A stretch of DNA of 6,232 nucleotides, from the NCBI RefSeq assembly GCF_938045405.1, contig NZ_CALIMW010000291.1:1-6232 (forward strand), read 5' to 3'. A program made the translations under genes and the position numbers. Each line of letters begins with the position of its first letter. Positions within the stretch are counted from its first letter, which is position 1. Below the pieces are notes generated by a model. That model saw only the letters and a program-made list of their open reading frames with translations, made no database searches and was not told where the DNA came from. This document shows, piece by piece, positions 3,838 to 6,232 of the stretch. Source of the stretch: an uncultured Campylobacter sp. (GTDB lineage Bacteria; Campylobacterota; Campylobacteria; Campylobacterales; Campylobacteraceae).

Positions 3838-6232
3838 TTAAGCATTCTCGCTCGCGACGCCCGCAGAGACAACCTCATCGCCGAAATCGGCATTCGCAAG
3901 CCGCTTGAGCTGGCGGTAACGCCTCATCGCGTCGGCTTTGTTTGCCTCATAAAGCTTGCTCGCGTGCTCAGGATCGATCTTTTTAAGCGCGTTGTAGCGC
4001 ACTTCGTTTAGCAAAAATTCCTCATAAAGGCTCCAGTCGGGCTCTTTGGATGAAATTTTAAGCGGATTTTTGCCCTCCGCCGCGAGCCGCGGATCGAAGG
4101 TGTAGGTCGGCCAATAGCCGCATTTGCTCGCAAGCTCGGCTTGATCGCCGGAGCTGCCCATGCCGCCTTTGATGCCGTGCGCGATACACGGCGAATACGC
4201 GATGATGAGACTAGGTCCCGGGTAGGCCTCCGCCGCCATGATCGCCTTTAGCGTCGCGGCTTGGCTTGCGTTGGAATTTACCTGTGCAACGAAGATGTTA
4301 CCGTAAGTCATCGCGATTTGGCCTAGGTCTTTTTTCTGAACGCGCTTGCCGCCTGCGGTAAACTGCGCGATCGAGCCGCGGCGGCTAGCTTTAGAGCTCT
4401 GTCCGCCGGTGTTTGAGTAAACCTCCGTATCCAGCACCAGCACGTTTACGTCCTCGCCGGTAGCCAGCACGTGATCAAGCCCGCCGTAGCCGATGTCGTA
4501 GGCCCAGCCGTCGCCGCCGATGATCCACTGCGATTTTTTGTTTAGATACTGCTTCAGTTCTAAAATTTCACGAACCCCCGGTGCGTCCAAATTTTGTTCT
4601 AGCAGCGGCACCAGCCTATCTCTAATCTGAGCGGATTTTAGCGTATCGTCTCTGTTTTCGATCCAGTCGTGATAAAGCGCCTTTAGCGCGTTTGGCACGC
4701 TTGAGAGCGAGCCTAGCATCAGATCCTCGATCTTATGGCGCAGCGTCTCGCTTGCGATCTTCATTCCCAGCCCAAACTCGGCGTTATCCTCAAAAAGTGA
4801 GTTCGCCCACGCGACGCCGCGGCCGTTCTCGTCCTTGCGGTACGGCATCGAAGGCGCCGATCCGCCGTAGATCGAGCTACAGCCCGTGGCGTTGGCTACG
4901 ATCATATGATCGCCGAAAAGTCGCGTGATCAGCGTGATATACGGCGTCTCGCCGCAGCCCGGGCACGCGCCGTGAAATTCAAAATACGGGCGGGCAAAGC
5001 CCACGCCCTTGACGCTTGATCTGTCCATCAAATCATCTTTGTATCTTACGTGCTCGAATAAAAAGTCTGCGCTTTCTTGCTCGCCCTTTGCGAGTTCTTC
5101 TTCAAGCGGCACCATGACGAGCGATTTTTCCTTGCTCGGGCAGTTTTCGGCGCAGAGCGCGCAGCCCGTGCAATCTAGCGGGCTTACTTGGATCTTGTAT
5201 TTTAGCCCCTTCAGCTCCTTGCCCTTGGCTTCTAGCAGGTGATCTTTTAAATTTAAAGGCGCGGCGGCCTCGTCCTTTTCGTCTAGCAAAAACGCTCTGA
5301 TTACTGCGTGCGGGCAGACGAAGGCGCACTGGTTGCACTGGATGCAGTTTTGCTCGATCCATTTAGGCACCATGACGCCCACGCCGCGCTTTTCAAATCG
5401 CGTCGTGCCCGCATTAAACCCGCCGTCCTCGTGCCCTAAAAACGCCGAGACCGGCAAGCTATCGCCGTGCGCCGCGTTCATCGGTTTTACGATCTTTTCT
5501 ATAAATTCGTCGCCCTTGTATTTGTCGTTTGTATCCGTCGCGTCGTCCTTTAAATTTACCCATGCAGGATCGATCATTACCTGCACCAAAGCGTCCGCTC
5601 CCCTATCGATCGCGTCGCAGTTCATCGCCACGACCGCCTCGCCCTTTTTGGCGTAGGTTTTCTTGGCGTATTCCTTCATATAGCTCTGCGCCTGCTCAAA
5701 CGGGATGATGCCGCTAAGCTTGAAAAACGCCGATTGCATGATCGTATTGGTGCGGCCTCCGAGCCCTATATCGCGTGCTAGTTTGGTGGCGTTTAGAATG
5801 TAAAATTTTACCCGTCTTTGGGCTAGAATTTTTTTGACCTTGTTTGGAAGCTTTGCCGCCGTCTGCTCGGCATCCCAGATGGAATTTAAAAGAAAGGTCC
5901 CTCCCTCTCGGATGCCCCCGATGACGTCGTAGATGTCCAGATACGCAGCGACCGAGCAGGCGACGAAATGCGGATTTGAGACGAGATAGGTCGAGCGGAT
6001 CGGTCTTTTGCCGAAGCGCAGGTGCGAGCGCGTGTAGCCGCCCGATTTTTTGCTGTCGTAGGCGAAATACGCCTGCGCGTAAAGATCTGTTTTGTCGCCG
6101 ATGATTTTGACGGAATTTTTATTCGCGCCCACGGTGCCGTCTGCGCCCAGACCGTAAAACAGGCACTCGGTCTCATCCTCGCTGCCGAGCGAAATTTTAT
6201 CTCCCACGGGCAGGGATAGATGCGTCACGTCG
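3838..6232 (-). CDS. nifJ: Pyruvate:ferredoxin/flavodoxin oxidoreductase, C-terminal two thirds (partial)
   Basis: Oxidises pyruvate plus CoA to acetyl-CoA and CO2, passing electrons to ferredoxin or flavodoxin in the cytoplasm. The frame is open to the window edge, so the start lies outside; the GTG at 6226-6228 is an internal Val. Numbering from it: gamma-type domain with FYGLGADGTVGANKNS (24-39) and GGYTRSHLRFG (63-73); two ferredoxin-like [4Fe-4S] sites, C295/298/301/305 and C353/356/359/363; then the thiamine diphosphate domain with GDGWAYDIG (572-580) and YSNTGGQSSK (604-613). The third, proximal cluster is C422, C425, C450 and C681; the 25- and 231-residue spacings equal those of the Desulfovibrio africanus enzyme (812, 815, 840, 1071). 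That offset implies about 390 missing N-terminal residues and a full length near 1186, normal for the single-chain enzyme. All visible cluster ligands are intact. FldA, encoded nearby, is the likely electron acceptor. Confidence 0.96.
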   Translation of the reverse strand, partial: DVTHLSLPVGDKISLGSEDETECLFYGLGADGTVGANKNSVKIIGDKTDLYAQAYFAYDSKKSGGYTRSHLRFGKRPIRSTYLVSNPHFVACSVAAYLDIYDVIGGIREGGTFLLNSIWDAEQTAAKLPNKVKKILAQRRVKFYILNATKLARDIGLGGRTNTIMQSAFFKLSGIIPFEQAQSYMKEYAKKTYAKKGEAVVAMNCDAIDRGADALVQVMIDPAWVNLKDDATDTNDKYKGDEFIEKIVKPMNAAHGDSLPVSAFLGHEDGGFNAGTTRFEKRGVGVMVPKWIEQNCIQCNQCAFVCPHAVIRAFLLDEKDEAAAPLNLKDHLLEAKGKELKGLKYKIQVSPLDCTGCALCAENCPSKEKSLVMVPLEEELAKGEQESADFLFEHVRYKDDLMDRSSVKGVGFARPYFEFHGACPGCGETPYITLITRLFGDHMIVANATGCSSIYGGSAPSMPYRKDENGRGVAWANSLFEDNAEFGLGMKIASETLRHKIEDLMLGSLSSVPNALKALYHDWIENRDDTLKSAQIRDRLVPLLEQNLDAPGVREILELKQYLNKKSQWIIGGDGWAYDIGYGGLDHVLATGEDVNVLVLDTEVYSNTGGQSSKASRRGSIAQFTAGGKRVQKKDLGQIAMTYGNIFVAQVNSNASQAATLKAIMAAEAYPGPSLIIAYSPCIAHGIKGGMGSSGDQAELASKCGYWPTYTFDPRLAAEGKNPLKISSKEPDWSLYEEFLLNEVRYNALKKIDPEHASKLYEANKADAMRRYRQLKRLANADFGDEVVSAGVASENA

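Noticed and set aside
6226..6228. GTG as the real start of the oxidoreductase
   Set aside because: The frame continues upstream as Asp-Val-Thr-His without a stop, and the domain content shows that about 390 N-terminal residues lie beyond the window.

Overview
The window looks like Campylobacter, or a close relative in the Campylobacterota. The AAATTT-type words scattered through both coding and non-coding DNA, the Helicobacter-like long-chain flavodoxin, and the gene order DUF2325 / unknown protein / fldA (in C. jejuni, from memory, Cj1384c-Cj1383c-Cj1382c) all point that way. The fairly GC-rich coding regions suit a higher-GC oral species such as the gracilis/showae/rectus group better than C. 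jejuni. Species assignment is a guess.

Layout, left to right. The last codons of an unidentified plus-strand gene occupy 1-61. About 830 bp (62-892) then have no convincing gene. That stretch holds short direct repeats, a degenerate ~27-bp tandem repeat, a perfect 20-bp palindrome and, at its right edge, a probable terminator for the minus-strand genes. Every remaining gene is on the minus strand. In order of transcription, from right to left, they are: the last ~797 residues of pyruvate:ferredoxin/flavodoxin oxidoreductase (3838-6232, start outside the window); an aspartate/glutamate-type racemase (3066-3758); a hairpin terminator and a fresh extended -10 promoter (about 2977-3057); and a compact three-gene unit of a DUF2325 protein with a cysteine-rich tail (2624-2947), a 411-residue protein of unknown function (1396-2631) and flavodoxin FldA (893-1384).

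The three-gene unit is tightly packed. The first two genes overlap by 8 bp, and the Shine-Dalgarno sequence of fldA covers the stop codon of the gene before it, so coupled translation is likely. In Helicobacter and Campylobacter, flavodoxin accepts electrons from the pyruvate oxidoreductase. Enzyme and electron carrier therefore lie within 2.5 kb of each other, in separate but neighbouring transcription units. The two uncharacterised proteins made with flavodoxin are the most interesting content: one may bind a metal or Fe-S cluster, and the other carries a ~150-residue basic low-complexity N-terminal extension.

I found no mobile element, CRISPR array, tRNA, rRNA or recognisable defence system.
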